A DNA stretch of 64,000 nucleotides from Bradyrhizobium zhanjiangense (GCF_004114935.1 NZ_CP022221.1:5849001-5913000), one strand, 5' to 3'; positions 26,348-36,152 are shown, numbered from the stretch's first letter. Notes: a model not told the origin generated them from the letters alone. Made by a program: numbers and translations.

Positions 26348-28201
26348 TTACCCGCTCGAAAGCGCCGACTCCATGGCGCGATCATAGGACAATTCGAGGC
26401 CTTCCAGGTTGCCCTCCTTCCGCCACGTGTCGAGCAGCCGCAGGAACGCCACCGGCCCGCGCCAATATTGGCTGTTTCTTGCCGCGATCGGATCGAGCAC
26501 GCCTTCATTGTTGTAATAGCCGGGCGTGCATTCGGCGAGATAGGTCTGGCGACCGAGCGCGGCCTTGACGACCTCGTCGACCCAGGCCCTCTCGGCCGTG
26601 AGCGTCGGCTCCAGGGTCCGCGCTTTGCGCTTGCGCGCTTCTGCGATGACATAGGCAATGTGCTGCGACTGCTCGTCGATGATGTGCGGGAAGTTGGCGC
26701 TCTGGCCGGCCTGCACCGTGACGATCAGGAAGCAGTTCGGGAAACCGCGGCTGTAGAAGCCGTGCAGCGTCTTGACGCCGTCGCGCCAGCGCTCGGACAG
26801 GCTGGTGCCGTCGCGGCCATAGACCTCAAAGCCCATGCGGCGGGCGTAATCGGTGCCGACCTCGAAGCCGCTGGCATAGATCAGGCAATCGAGCTCATAG
26901 GCCTTGCCGTCGACCACGACCGCATTCTCGGTGATGCGCTCGACGCCCTGCCCTTTGCTGTCGACGAGATGCACGTTGGGACGATTGAACGTGTCGAGAT
27001 ATTCGTCGTGGAAGCACGGCCGCTTGCAGAACGCCTTGTACCAGGGTTTGAGCGCCGCCGCGGCCGCCTCGTCCTTAACGATCGCATCGACGCGGGCGCG
27101 GATCTCCTCCATCTTGCGGTAGTCGGCCTGCTCGATCACCCTGAGCGCCTCTTCCAGCGAGGTCACCGGCTGCGGCTGGCGACGCGGCGCCAGCAGGATC
27201 TCGCCGAGCAGACCGGTCCAGCCGTCCTGCACCAGATCCCGTTCGAACGGCTCGCCCGAGATCACGGCGGTGAAATTGTCCATGCGCTCGCGCTGCCAGC
27301 CTGGCCTGAGGCTTTGCGCCCAGGCTTGGTCCGTCGGACGATCGTCGCGCACGCCGATCGCGGATGGTGTGCGCTGGAAGACGTAAAGCGCCTTTGCCGA
27401 ACGGCCGAGATGCGGCACGCATTGCACGGCGGTGGCACCGGTGCCGATGATGCCGACGCGCTTGTCGGCAAGACCCGTGAGACCGCCTTCAGCAGTGCCG
27501 CCGGTGTAGTCATAGTCCCAACGGCTGGTGTGAAAGCTGTGGCCTTTGAACGTCTCGATGCCGGGAATGCCCGGCAGCTTCGGCCGGCTCAGCGGTCCGC
27601 CGGCGAGAATGACGAAGCGCGCGCGAATGCGATCGCCGCGATCGGTCTCGACCAGCCAGCGCGCCTCCTGCTCCTGCCACTCCATCCGCGAGATGATGGT
27701 CTGAAACAGCGCACGCGCGTAGAGATCGAAATGACGGCCGATGCGGCGGGAGTGCTCGTAGATCTCCGGAGCCCGCGCGTATTTGCGCACCGGCATGTAG
27801 CCGGTCTCTTCCAACAGCGGCAGGTAGATGTAGCTCTCGGTGTCGCAGGCAGCTCCAGGGTAACGATTCCAGTACCAAGTGCCACCGAAATCGGCGGCCT
27901 TTTCCACGATCCGGAAATCGTCGATGCCGGCGGCGCGCAGGCGCGCGCCGCACAAGAGGCCGCCGAAGCCGCCACCGACGATGAGCACTTCGGTCTCTTC
28001 ACTGACAGCTGCGCGTGTGAAGCCGGGATCAGCCCAGGGATCGTCGAGATAGCGAGCGAAATCGCCTGATACCTCGACATACTGTGCCTTGCCTTCGCTG
28101 CGCAAACGGCGGTCGCGCTCGTCGCGATAGCGCGCACGAAGGGCGGAGATATCGACCGTAGATTCGCCGGCAGCACTGGTCTTGTGTTTTTCCGCTGACA
28201 T
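26348..28201 (-). CDS. flavin-dependent monooxygenase, Baeyer-Villiger type
   Basis: A 617-residue FAD/NADPH monooxygenase. After an N-terminal extension of about 70 residues comes the FAD dinucleotide motif ([17 protein letters not shown]), then the Baeyer-Villiger fingerprint [12 protein letters not shown], which fits FxGxxxHxxxW, and the NADPH motif [11 protein letters not shown]. Such enzymes convert ketones to esters or lactones with O2. The ATG has GGAGGA upstream. It is divergent from an acyl-CoA ligase with a palindromic regulatory region between, and may open a cyclic or long-chain ketone for the beta-oxidation-like genes on the other strand. Confidence 0.9.
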   Translation of the reverse strand: MSAEKHKTSAAGESTVDISALRARYRDERDRRLRSEGKAQYVEVSGDFARYLDDPWADPGFTRAAVSEETEVLIVGGGFGGLLCGARLRAAGIDDFRIVEKAADFGGTWYWNRYPGAACDTESYIYLPLLEETGYMPVRKYARAPEIYEHSRRIGRHFDLYARALFQTIISRMEWQEQEARWLVETDRGDRIRARFVILAGGPLSRPKLPGIPGIETFKGHSFHTSRWDYDYTGGTAEGGLTGLADKRVGIIGTGATAVQCVPHLGRSAKALYVFQRTPSAIGVRDDRPTDQAWAQSLRPGWQRERMDNFTAVISGEPFERDLVQDGWTGLLGEILLAPRRQPQPVTSLEEALRVIEQADYRKMEEIRARVDAIVKDEAAAAALKPWYKAFCKRPCFHDEYLDTFNRPNVHLVDSKGQGVERITENAVVVDGKAYELDCLIYASGFEVGTDYARRMGFEVYGRDGTSLSERWRDGVKTLHGFYSRGFPNCFLIVTVQAGQSANFPHIIDEQSQHIAYVIAEARKRKARTLEPTLTAERAWVDEVVKAALGRQTYLAECTPGYYNNEGVLDPIAARNSQYWRGPVAFLRLLDTWRKEGNLEGLELSYDRAMESALSSG

Positions 28202-28265
28202 TCGTCTCCTCCACGGCAGACACCGCTGCGCCGGCCGTTCGCATGAAGTTAGCCCTGAAAAAGTG

Positions 28266-28363
28266 CGCCATGCAATCACGCGGCTTCTTTTTTGCGTGAA
28301 CGTCGCGGGACGTTCCGTTAACCTCGCGCGCAATCACAAGCGTACGCCATGCAACGACGTGGC
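28266..28363. repeat. 19-bp imperfect direct repeat in divergent promoter region
   Basis: CGCCATGCAATCACGCGGC at 28266-28284 recurs as CGCCATGCAACGACGTGGC at 28345-28363, 16 of 19 bases identical, start-to-start 79 bases. They flank the palindrome at 28298-28315. The second copy ends 15 bases before the acyl-CoA ligase ATG. A paired binding site for a regulator is possible. Confidence 0.4.
28298..28315. promoter_or_regulatory. candidate operator between monooxygenase and acyl-CoA ligase
   Basis: GAACGTC-GCGG-GACGTTC is an inverted repeat with perfect 7-bp arms and a 4-base centre, placed about midway in the 176-base divergent region. Its size and symmetry suit a TetR/FadR-type dimer. No regulator gene is adjacent, so the binding protein is unknown. 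Confidence 0.45.
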
Positions 28364-28377
28364 GTCTGGAGGAGACC

Positions 28378-30003
28378 ATGCAGGGATTGATGATGGACAT
28401 GCCGCTCCTGATCAGCGGCCTGATCCAGTATGCCGCCGACTACCACGGCGAGGCCGAGATCGTCGCGCGCGAGATCGAGGGCGATATCCATCGCTACACC
28501 TATGCTGACGCCCATCCGCGCATCAAGCGCATGGCGCTCGCCTTGAAGCGGCTCGGCATGAGATCCGGCGATCGCGTCGGCACGCTGGCCTGGAATACCC
28601 ACCGCCATTTCGAGATGTTCTATGCCGCGCCGGGCATGGGCTATGTGCTGCACACCGTCAACCCGCGGTTGTTTCCCGAGCAGCTCGTCTACATCATCAA
28701 TCATGCCGAAGACCGCTTGCTGTTCATCGACCGGGCCACGCTGCCGATCGTCGAGGCGATCGCGCCGCAACTATCGACGATCGAGGCCTACGTCGTGATG
28801 TCCTCGCGCGAGCGAATGCCGGAGACGAAGCTGGCGAACGTCCATTGCTACGAGGAGCTTCTGGACAAGGAGAACGAGGCCGGTTTTGCCTGGCCTGAGT
28901 TCGACGAAAAGTCCGCCTCCACCATCTGCTACACGTCCGGCACGACGGGCAATCCCAAGGGCGTGATCTATTCGCACCGCGCCGCGATCTTGCAGACCAT
29001 GACCTGCTGCAATTTCGACTTCCTGCCGGGCCATGTCGAAGGCGTGCGCGAGGTGATGATGCCGATGGCGCCGCTGTTTCACGGCAACGGCTGGAACATG
29101 CCGTTCACTGCGCCCTATACCGGCTCCAAGCTGGTGCTGCCCGGCCGCAACTATGAGTCGGATAAGCTCTATGAGTTGCTCGAAGGCGAGAAGGTGACGC
29201 TGTCGGCGGGCGTGCCGAGCTTCTGGCTGATCCTGCTCGACTGGCTCGGGCGCACCGGCAACAAGTTCTCGACGCTGCGCGCAACGCTGTCGTCGGGCTC
29301 GGCCCCGCCGCGCGCGATGGTCGAGAAGCTCAAGCGCGATTACAACATCGACTACATCCAGGCCTGGGGCATGACCGAGGCGCTCGGCTGCTCGATGCCG
29401 GGCCTGCGGCCGGGCTCCGAGCACCTCAGCGACAAGGAGAAGTTCGACCGGCGCCAGGTGTCCGGCCGCGCTTGTTTCGGCACGGCTTTGCGGATCGTCG
29501 ATGATGCCGGCAATGAATTGCCGCGGGACGGCAAGACCGTCGGCCACCTGCGCGCTCGCGGTCCGTGGGTCGCCTCCGGCTACATGAAGCTGGAGGAAGG
29601 CCTCGACCGCGACGGCTGGCTGATCACCGGCGACATGGCGGTGATCGACAGCCAAGGCCACGTCACGCTGACCGATCGCTCCAAGGACGTGATCAAGTCC
29701 GGCGGCGAATGGATCTCCTCGATCCAGCTCGAGGACGTCGCCTTGTCTCATCCCGATGTGCTTCAGGCCGCCGTGGTCGCAATCTCGCACGACAAATGGC
29801 AGGAGCGCCCCCTGCTCCTCGTCGTCCGCAAGAAGGGCGCGACCGTCGACGGCAAGGCTCTGCTCGACCACATGCGCCCGAAGATTGCGAGCTGGTGGCT
29901 GCCGGACGCCGTCGAATTCCTGGACGAATTCCCGATGACCGGGACCGGCAAGGTGCTCAAATCCGCGCTGCGCGAGAAGTTCAGGGAATACCGCGTCGCT
30001 TGA
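28378..30003 (+). CDS. fatty-acyl-CoA ligase (AMP-forming)
   Basis: A 541-residue member of the ANL adenylating superfamily, activating a carboxylic acid to its CoA thioester. It contains the P-loop-like YTSGTTGNPKG (about residue 187), the adenine-binding AWGMTEALG, the hinge-region WLITGDMA and the C-terminal catalytic lysine in MTGTGKVLKSAL. The sequence follows the medium/long-chain acyl-CoA synthetase (AlkK-like) group. GGAGGA precedes the ATG. It is followed by a GH172-like gene and an acyl-CoA dehydrogenase on the same strand, and lies opposite a Baeyer-Villiger-type monooxygenase. Confidence 0.93.
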   Translation: MQGLMMDMPLLISGLIQYAADYHGEAEIVAREIEGDIHRYTYADAHPRIKRMALALKRLGMRSGDRVGTLAWNTHRHFEMFYAAPGMGYVLHTVNPRLFPEQLVYIINHAEDRLLFIDRATLPIVEAIAPQLSTIEAYVVMSSRERMPETKLANVHCYEELLDKENEAGFAWPEFDEKSASTICYTSGTTGNPKGVIYSHRAAILQTMTCCNFDFLPGHVEGVREVMMPMAPLFHGNGWNMPFTAPYTGSKLVLPGRNYESDKLYELLEGEKVTLSAGVPSFWLILLDWLGRTGNKFSTLRATLSSGSAPPRAMVEKLKRDYNIDYIQAWGMTEALGCSMPGLRPGSEHLSDKEKFDRRQVSGRACFGTALRIVDDAGNELPRDGKTVGHLRARGPWVASGYMKLEEGLDRDGWLITGDMAVIDSQGHVTLTDRSKDVIKSGGEWISSIQLEDVALSHPDVLQAAVVAISHDKWQERPLLLVVRKKGATVDGKALLDHMRPKIASWWLPDAVEFLDEFPMTGTGKVLKSALREKFREYRVA

Positions 30004-30106
30004 ACCGATGGTCGATCACGCCTGGGTTCATTCCGTGCGGTCTTCACCTTTTGGTCAATTCGCGGGCGATATAGCGGGGTGTCGCTAACCCCTCATCGAG
30101 GATCCC

Positions 30107-31225
30107 ATGGCGTTTTCCGGATTGGGCCTGCATCTCGGCAATCTCTCGCTTCTGTCGCAGGCGCAGACGCGCTCGATCAGCCCCGAGAACTTTACCGGCG
30201 AGAAGGGCAAGGGCGGCATGTCCGTCGACGGCCCGGCTGCCCGTCAGGCCCGCGATCTCGGACAGGGTTGGAAGGTCTCGCCCTATGTCGTTATCGAGCC
30301 CGGCGCGACCTTCACGCTGGCCGACATCGAGGGCCAGGGCGCGATCCAGCAGATCTGGATGACGCTGGCGCGCGGGCGCCTGCGTCACTCGATCCTGCGG
30401 GTCTATTGGGATGATCAAACGCAGCCCAGCGTCGAATGCCCGGCCGGCGATTTCTTCGCCTGCGGTTGGGAAGAATATGCGCAGGTGTCCTCGCTCGCCG
30501 TCTGCGTCAATCCCGGCCGCGCCTTCAACTGCTACTGGGAGATGCCGTTCCGCAAGCACGCGCGCTTCACGCTGGAGAACCGCAGCGAGGAGCAGCTCAC
30601 CGTCTACTACCAGATCAACTACACTCTGACCGACGTGCCCGAAGATTGCGCCTATTTCCATGCGCAATTCCGCCGCACCAATCCGCTGCCCTACAAGGAG
30701 GTCTACACCATTCTCGATGCCGTCAGCGGCGCCGGCCATTACGTCGGTACCTACATGGCCTGGGGCGTCAACAACAATGGCTGGTGGGGCGAAGGCGAGA
30801 TCAAGTTCTACATCGACGGCGACGGCGCATTCCCGACCATCTGCGGTACCGGCACCGAGGACTATTTTTGCGGCGCCTACAATTTCGATCCCTATGTCGC
30901 CCATTCCGGCCAGGGCCCGGCGCAGCAATCGCGTTACCAGGAGTTCACCACGCCCTATGCCGGCCTGCCGCAGGTGATCCGCCCCGACGGCGTCTACAAA
31001 TCGCAACAGCGCTTCGGCCTATATCGCTGGCACATTCCCGATCCCGTGCGCTTCCGCTCCAATCTGCGCGTGACCATCCAGGCGCTGGGCTGGCTGCCCG
31101 GCGTCAAGGAGGCAAAATACCTGCCGTTGCAGGACGACATCGCCTCGGTCGCGTTCTGGTACCAGACGCTGCCGACCGCGCCCTTCCCGAAGCTTCCGGG
31201 GCCCGATTATCTCGAAATCGGCTGA
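30107..31225 (+). CDS. DUF2961/GH172-family protein
   Basis: A 372-residue protein of the DUF2961 family, now classed as glycoside hydrolase family 172, whose characterised members act on alpha-fructofuranosides or arabinofuranosides (difructose dianhydride I synthase is one). Two jelly-roll-like halves are expected. Hallmarks are [11 protein letters not shown], then the glutamate-bearing stretches [14 protein letters not shown] and [13 protein letters not shown] that hold the catalytic pair in the family. It has no signal peptide, so it would act inside the cell. Its position between acyl-CoA ligase and acyl-CoA dehydrogenase, 103 and 34 bases away, is odd for a sugar hydrolase. Confidence 0.85.
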   Translation: MAFSGLGLHLGNLSLLSQAQTRSISPENFTGEKGKGGMSVDGPAARQARDLGQGWKVSPYVVIEPGATFTLADIEGQGAIQQIWMTLARGRLRHSILRVYWDDQTQPSVECPAGDFFACGWEEYAQVSSLAVCVNPGRAFNCYWEMPFRKHARFTLENRSEEQLTVYYQINYTLTDVPEDCAYFHAQFRRTNPLPYKEVYTILDAVSGAGHYVGTYMAWGVNNNGWWGEGEIKFYIDGDGAFPTICGTGTEDYFCGAYNFDPYVAHSGQGPAQQSRYQEFTTPYAGLPQVIRPDGVYKSQQRFGLYRWHIPDPVRFRSNLRVTIQALGWLPGVKEAKYLPLQDDIASVAFWYQTLPTAPFPKLPGPDYLEIG

Positions 31226-31259
31226 TCCAGCCGACGTCCACCGATCAAGGAGACGAAAG

Positions 31260-32471
31260 ATGCTCTACCCGATGTCGCCAAAAGTCGTCGAGCTCAAGCG
31301 CAAGCTCGAGAGCTTCATGGACCGTCACGTCTATCCGAACGAGGACCGCTTCTATCGCGAGGCCGAAGAGCTCGGACCGTGGAAGGTCTATCCCGTCGTT
31401 GAGGAGCTGAAGCCGCTGGCACGGGCCGAGGGGCTCTGGAATCTGTTCCTGCCGGAGTCGAACCGCGGTGCGGGTCTCACCAATCTCGAATATGCCCCGC
31501 TCTGCGAAGTGATGGGCCGCTCGCATCTGGCGCCCGAAGTATTCAACTGTTCGGCGCCCGACACCGGCAACATGGAGGTGCTGGAACGCTACGGCACCGA
31601 GAAGGACAAGGAGCGCTGGCTGAAGCCGCTACTCGCGGGCGAAATCCGCTCCTGCTTCGCCATGACCGAGCCGGCGGTCGCATCATCCGATGCGACCAAC
31701 ATCGAAAGCTCGATCGTGCGCGACGGCGACCATTACGTCATCAACGGACGCAAATGGTACACGACCAACGCGACCGACCCGCGCTGCAAGATCTGCATCT
31801 TCATGGGCAAGACCGATCCTGACAATCCGGACCGGCACAAGCAGCAATCCATGATCCTGGTGCCGATGGACACACCGGGCATCGAGGTGAAGCGTCCCCT
31901 CCCCGTGTTCGGCTTCTACGGCGTGCCCGACCGCGCCTCCGAGGTGGTCTTCACCAATGTGCGGGTTCCGAAGGAAAACATGCTGCTCGGCGAAGGCCGC
32001 GGCTTCGAGATCGCGCAGGGCCGTCTCGGCCCCGGCCGCATCCACCACTGCATGCGCTTGATTGGGCTGTCCGAACGCACGCTGGAAAAGATGTGCCGCC
32101 GCGTGCGCAGTCGCGTCGCCTTCGGCAAGCCGGTCTCGGAGCAGACCGTGACGCAGGAACGCATCGCGGAAGCCCGCATCATGATCGAGCAGGCCCGACT
32201 GCTGACACTGAACGCGGCTTACGCGATGGACACGGTCGGCAACAAGGTGGCGAAGGCCGAGATCGCGATGATCAAGGTCGCCGTGCCGAACATGGCCTGC
32301 CAGATCATCGACTGGGCCATTCAGGCCCATGGCGGCGGCGGCACCTCGAACGATTTCGGGCTGACGCAAGCCTACGCCACCGCACGGTTGCTGCGGCTCG
32401 CGGACGGGCCGGACGAGGTGCACAGGAACCAGATTGCGCGGTTCGAGCTGAAGAAATACTCGAATGCCTAA
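31260..32471 (+). CDS. acyl-CoA dehydrogenase
   Basis: A 403-residue FAD enzyme introducing the alpha-beta double bond into acyl-CoA. It has the flavin-binding segments [16 protein letters not shown] and KWYTTNA, the [10 protein letters not shown] helix near the active site, and the C-terminal [14 protein letters not shown] and [16 protein letters not shown]. This fits the ACAD10/11-like group, which is often active on 4-hydroxy or long-chain substrates. AAGGAG lies 7 bases before the ATG. It closes the ligase-GH172-dehydrogenase unit. Confidence 0.93.
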   Translation: MLYPMSPKVVELKRKLESFMDRHVYPNEDRFYREAEELGPWKVYPVVEELKPLARAEGLWNLFLPESNRGAGLTNLEYAPLCEVMGRSHLAPEVFNCSAPDTGNMEVLERYGTEKDKERWLKPLLAGEIRSCFAMTEPAVASSDATNIESSIVRDGDHYVINGRKWYTTNATDPRCKICIFMGKTDPDNPDRHKQQSMILVPMDTPGIEVKRPLPVFGFYGVPDRASEVVFTNVRVPKENMLLGEGRGFEIAQGRLGPGRIHHCMRLIGLSERTLEKMCRRVRSRVAFGKPVSEQTVTQERIAEARIMIEQARLLTLNAAYAMDTVGNKVAKAEIAMIKVAVPNMACQIIDWAIQAHGGGGTSNDFGLTQAYATARLLRLADGPDEVHRNQIARFELKKYSNA

Positions 32472-32519
32472 GGAGGCGTTGGCTCATGGTGCTGGAGAAT
32501 ACGCATTGAGGATCGCAGT

Positions 32520-32624
32520 CTAATCGACGCTTGGCGGCTCCTGGATCGATGCAGACGCACGCGGCTTCGAAATTCCGTCGAGTATCGCTCCGAAGATTAT
32601 GATCGGCAGATAGAATGCAAGCAT
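32520..32624 (-). CDS. 34-residue small membrane peptide
   Basis: MLAFYLPIIIFGAILDGISK then a short polar tail ending PPSVD. One hydrophobic helix fills residues 2-18. The ribosome site is strong (AGGAGGA, 7-8 bases before ATG). It is the last of three minus-strand tiny membrane ORFs between 32520 and 33019 in a stretch with no larger gene. Small membrane peptides commonly regulate transporters or respiratory complexes; nothing here shows which. Confidence 0.5.
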   Translation of the reverse strand: MLAFYLPIIIFGAILDGISKPRASASIQEPPSVD

Positions 32625-32745
32625 GATCGTATTCCTCCTGCTGTGACAACCTTGACCTACAGGTCAAGTTCCTCAAATTGAAATTCGCCCGCCTCGGAAC
32701 ATTGTCGTCGTTTGCAATAGCTAGCGACCCGAACCGCAGCGAGTA

Positions 32746-32826
32746 TCAGGAACGCATCGCATCAATCGCATGAGCGATCAGAACGACTGCGCTCGCGGCA
32801 ATGAGAAACGCAAACAACCAACTCAC
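32746..32826 (-). CDS. 26-residue small membrane peptide (AHAIDA motif)
   Basis: MSWLFAFLIAASAVVLIAHA then IDAMRS, starting at GTG with GGAGG a few bases upstream. A single hydrophobic helix ends in IAHAIDAMR, nearly the same as AAHALDAYR in the tiny ORF at 24549-24641. The shared motif in two unrelated places argues that both are translated. Localisation should be the inner membrane; function unknown. Confidence 0.5.
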   Translation of the reverse strand: MSWLFAFLIAASAVVLIAHAIDAMRS

Positions 32827-32947
32827 GTCCGCCTCCAATCCCGGAAGTGAACGCGCTCATCCATGCACAGTCAAAAGCCATCGGCCTGGAACCGCTATTC
32901 AGCGGCTCGCTGATGCTTCGCAGCAACAAGTGCATCCGCTGTCGGCC

Positions 32948-33019
32948 CTATCGGCAGAATGCCAAAAGGAGCAACGTGCCGACGACGCAGGTTGCTAGGA
33001 CTAAAAACCAAACGCCCAT
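32948..33019 (-). CDS. 23-residue small membrane peptide
   Basis: MGVWFLVLATCVVGTLLLLA then FCR: an almost purely hydrophobic single helix ending in a positive residue, as expected for a one-pass peptide. A GGGGAAG stretch lies upstream of the ATG. It is the first of the three tiny minus-strand frames. On its own a frame this short could be chance; its neighbours and composition make it more credible. Confidence 0.4.
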   Translation of the reverse strand: MGVWFLVLATCVVGTLLLLAFCR

Positions 33020-33218
33020 ACAGCTTCCCCGACTCACATATGCCAGTCAGGATTAGCCCTACGATTTGGCATTGAAACGCTTGTTGCCGGTTTTTCCCCA
33101 AGCCAAGCGTGATTCATCTGCTCGCTGCGTTAGTCCAATACCTCTATCGTCGCCGAACGTCGCGAATATCAGCGCTCGCTGGCGAGCGGCGCGCTGATCC
33201 TCAGCCCGGCGCACTGTC

Positions 33219-33245
33219 CTCACCTCTCCCTACGGGAGAGGTGAG
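33219..33245. repeat. hairpin after the binding-protein gene, same type as at 24662
   Basis: CTCACCTCTCCC and GGGAGAGGTGAG form a perfect 12-bp stem around TAC. It is 14 bases beyond the stop of the minus-strand binding-protein gene and may end its transcript. The arms match those of the hairpin at 24662-24691, so this is a second copy of a dispersed element. Confidence 0.6.
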
Positions 33246-33258
33246 AGCCGCCCTCGCC

Positions 33259-34167
33259 TCAGTTCACCACATAGACATCAGGATCGGCGCTCGAGCTCGG
33301 TTTCTTGAAGGCGTTGCGCAAGGCCGGCGACATCGGGACGTTGTAGTTGAGGCCGTTCGGCGGGGTCGGCGATTGCAGCCATTTCTTGTAGAGCACCTCG
33401 ATCTCGGCGCTTGCATAGAGCTCCGCGGTCGCGCGATCGGCGAGTGCCTTGAACGGCGCATCCTCCCGCCGCAGCATGATCCCGTAAGGCTCCGGCTTCG
33501 AGAACGCTTCCTCGCTGATCATGTAGAGCTGCGGCTCCTTCGATCGCGCGATCGCGACCGCGAGCTGGACATCGTCGAGCGCATAGGCCTGGGCCCGGTC
33601 GGTCTCGAGCAACAGGAAGGCCTCGGCCTGATCCTTGGCCGGCATCACATTGATGCCGAGATTGCGTTCGGTGTTGACCTTGGCGAGCTGCGTCAGGTTG
33701 ACCGAGCCGGCCACCGCCGTGACGGCCTTGCCCTTGAGATCGTCGATGGTGTTGATCTTGGCGGCCTTCTTCGCGGCGAATCGCGTCGCGCTGAGGAAGT
33801 GCGTGTTGGTGAAGGCGACCTGCTTCTGACGATCGGCATTGTTGGTGGTCGCCGAGCAATGCAGATCGAGCGTGCCGTTGACCATCAGCGGAATCCGGTT
33901 CGACGACGTCACCGCGAGCGTGTCGATGGCGATGTCGGGCATGCCGAGCTGCTTCTTCACGGCGTCGACGATCTTGAGACAGATATCCATGGCAAAGCCG
34001 ACCGGCTTCTGGTTGCCGTCGAGATAGCTGAACGGGACCGAGGCCTCCTGATAGCCGAGCGTGATCTTCTTCGTCTCCTTGATCTTCTGGAGCGTGCCCG
34101 ACAGGTCTTCGGCTGACGCTGCGCCCGCAAGACATGTCAGGGCCAGGATAATTGTGGGTAGACGCAT
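33259..34167 (-). CDS. amino-acid ABC transporter substrate-binding protein (GltI-like)
   Basis: A 302-residue periplasmic receptor of the SBP_bac_3 family. Signal peptide residues 1-19 (ending ASA); mature protein begins EDLSGTLQKIKETKKITLGYQ and has the family's PFSYLD..KPVGFAMDIC and NRIPLMVNGTLDLHC motifs. The closest type is the glutamate/aspartate receptor GltI. GAGGAG precedes the ATG. No permease or ATPase gene is adjacent, so it is an orphan receptor that must use a distant transporter. Confidence 0.88.
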   Translation of the reverse strand: MRLPTIILALTCLAGAASAEDLSGTLQKIKETKKITLGYQEASVPFSYLDGNQKPVGFAMDICLKIVDAVKKQLGMPDIAIDTLAVTSSNRIPLMVNGTLDLHCSATTNNADRQKQVAFTNTHFLSATRFAAKKAAKINTIDDLKGKAVTAVAGSVNLTQLAKVNTERNLGINVMPAKDQAEAFLLLETDRAQAYALDDVQLAVAIARSKEPQLYMISEEAFSKPEPYGIMLRREDAPFKALADRATAELYASAEIEVLYKKWLQSPTPPNGLNYNVPMSPALRNAFKKPSSSADPDVYVVN

Positions 34168-34343
34168 CGGGTGCTCCTCAAGGCGCTTGCGCCTCCATGC
34201 CGGGCGCAATCACGAGCGTTGATAGCGCAGGCACACGCCAGCCGCCAGACGGGCTTGCGACTATCAGCTATCGCGGCTTTCGATACGATGCGCGGCAGTT
34301 CGTCTCCGCGTAAAGCGGGATTCGCCTCGGCCCCGAGAAGGGC

Positions 34344-34763
34344 TTACGCGTCGATGCCGCGCTGGACCAGGATGCGCTCGGCGCTGTCGTTCCAGACATC
34401 CATCTTCGTGATCTTGCCGTTCCGCACCACGAAGCGGTCGACGTAGCGGTTGCCTTCGAAGACAGTCCCGTCCTTCCATTCGCCATACAGCGTTCCGACG
34501 CTGTACACGATGGTCTCGCCATGACCCGGACAGACGTCGAAGCGGTCCATCTTCTTCTTGACCCAGCGGTAGCGTTTGGCGTTGAAGGCGGTAGGCCCCC
34601 GGGGATGGTCGAACTCGCGGCCACCCGTGAACGTGATGATCGTGCCCGGCGCGACATAGGCTGCCGCGGCATCGGGATCGGGAATCATCGATGCCGTGAG
34701 ATAGGCCTTCACGATCTCGGCGTCCGACAACGATCCGGTCTGGGCTTCGGCGGCTACGGACAT
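34344..34763 (-). CDS. NTF2-like/SnoaL-type protein
   Basis: A 139-residue protein with the cone-shaped NTF2-like fold pattern: an N-terminal helix (DAEIVKAYLTASMIPDPDAAAAY), strand TIITFTGGREF and a curved sheet ending RFVVRNGKITKMDVWND. The family includes ketosteroid isomerases, dehydratases and non-catalytic binding domains. The wording of the centre (DVCPGHGETIVYSVGTLYGE) is typical of uncharacterised SnoaL-like proteins. AAGGAG precedes the ATG. It is divergent from the cytosine-deaminase-like gene; no clear partner. Confidence 0.75.
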   Translation of the reverse strand: MSVAAEAQTGSLSDAEIVKAYLTASMIPDPDAAAAYVAPGTIITFTGGREFDHPRGPTAFNAKRYRWVKKKMDRFDVCPGHGETIVYSVGTLYGEWKDGTVFEGNRYVDRFVVRNGKITKMDVWNDSAERILVQRGIDA

Positions 34764-34910
34764 GGCGCGTTCTCCTTACTTTGGCGGATACTATCGCCCA
34801 CCTCTCGGAATGCATGCATATATTTTGAACATCTGCCCTGCTGCTCTGGGGCCCTCCGAGGCCTGTGTCGCGATTGACTGCGGCATTCTCCCGCCGCAAA
34901 AGTCGCTGCC

Positions 34911-36152
34911 ATGAGCACGCAGACTGCCTTCGACCTGATCCTTCGCCGCGCGTTGTTGCGATCATCCGCCGCACCCGTCGATATCGGCGTGAAGGATGGC
35001 CGCATCGCCGCGATCGAACCGCGGCTCGTCTGCGACGCGGTCGAGGTTGATCTCGGCGGCCACCTGGCTTTGCCCGGCTTCGTCGATACTCACATCCATC
35101 TGGACAAGGCCTGCCTGCTCGGCCGCTGCGGGCATGACCACGGCAGCGTTTCGGACGCCATCCGCGCCGTTGCCGGGATGAAGCGCGAATTCACGGTCGA
35201 GGACATCTATTCCCGCGGTGCCCGGGTGCTCGAACGTGCGATCGTGCACGGCACGACGCGCATGCGCACCCATGTCGAGATCGATCCGCGCATCGCCTTG
35301 CGCGGCTTCGCGGCAGTCAAAGCGCTGAAGCGCGATTATGCCTGGGCGATCGATCTGTCGCTCTGCGTCTTCCCGCAGGAGGGCCTGACCAACGACCCCG
35401 GAGCCGAGGAGTTGCTGATCCAGGCGCTGCGCGACGGCGGCGAGGTGATCGGCGGCTGTCCCTATACGGACACCGACCCGATCGCCCATCTCGAACGCAT
35501 CTTCGATCTCGCGCAGGAATTCGATATCGACGTCGACCTCCATCTCGATTTCGATCTCGATCCCTCCTGGTGGCATCTCGATGAGGTCTGCCGCCAGACC
35601 GAGCGGCGCAACTATGGGGGGCGTGTAGCGATCGGTCACGCCACGAAGCTCTCGGCACTACCGCCCGAGCGAATGAAGGCTGCCACCGCGCAGCTGGCGA
35701 CGTCAGGCGTTGCCGTCACCGTGCTGCCCGCGACCGATCTCTATCTGATGGGGCGCGAGGCCACCCACAACGCGCCGCGCGGACTGACGCTCGCCCACAA
35801 GCTCGCAGGCGACGGCGTGTTGTGCTCGGTCGCCACCAACAACGTGCTCAATCCCTTCACGCCGTTCGGTGACGCCTCGCTGCTGCGGATGGCGAACTTC
35901 TACGCCAATGTCGCGCACGCCTCGGTGAGCGATTTCGACACCTGCCTCGATCTCGTGACCGAGCTGCCGGCCCGGCTGATGAACCTTGACGATTACGGCA
36001 TCAAGGTCGGGAACCCCGCCGATCTCGTCGTGCTCGATACGCGAGACAGCCGCTTCGCCATCGCTGAGCTGCCTGACGTCCTGATGGGTTTCAAGGCTGG
36101 CCGACAGACATTTGAGCGGCAGCGGCCGAATCTGTTCCGCCCCCGGAGCTGA
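34911..36152 (+). CDS. cytosine-deaminase-like amidohydrolase
   Basis: A 413-residue metal-dependent amidohydrolase of the CodA/AtzC group. The zinc motif is in FVDTHIHLDKACL (about residue 58), with the HVEIDP, DLHLDFD and GHATKLSAL histidines and the aspartate region further on. Family members deaminate cytosine, isoguanine or triazine compounds such as N-isopropylammelide; creatinine deaminases are related. The exact substrate cannot be chosen. It stands alone downstream of a 147-base region shared with the NTF2-like gene. Confidence 0.85.
   Translation: MSTQTAFDLILRRALLRSSAAPVDIGVKDGRIAAIEPRLVCDAVEVDLGGHLALPGFVDTHIHLDKACLLGRCGHDHGSVSDAIRAVAGMKREFTVEDIYSRGARVLERAIVHGTTRMRTHVEIDPRIALRGFAAVKALKRDYAWAIDLSLCVFPQEGLTNDPGAEELLIQALRDGGEVIGGCPYTDTDPIAHLERIFDLAQEFDIDVDLHLDFDLDPSWWHLDEVCRQTERRNYGGRVAIGHATKLSALPPERMKAATAQLATSGVAVTVLPATDLYLMGREATHNAPRGLTLAHKLAGDGVLCSVATNNVLNPFTPFGDASLLRMANFYANVAHASVSDFDTCLDLVTELPARLMNLDDYGIKVGNPADLVVLDTRDSRFAIAELPDVLMGFKAGRQTFERQRPNLFRPRS

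Noticed and set aside
32486..32509. A 7-codon frame (MVLENTH) with an AGGAGG site after the acyl-CoA dehydrogenase gene
   Set aside because: The ribosome site is strong, but the peptide is too short to judge and may be the scar of a lost downstream gene.
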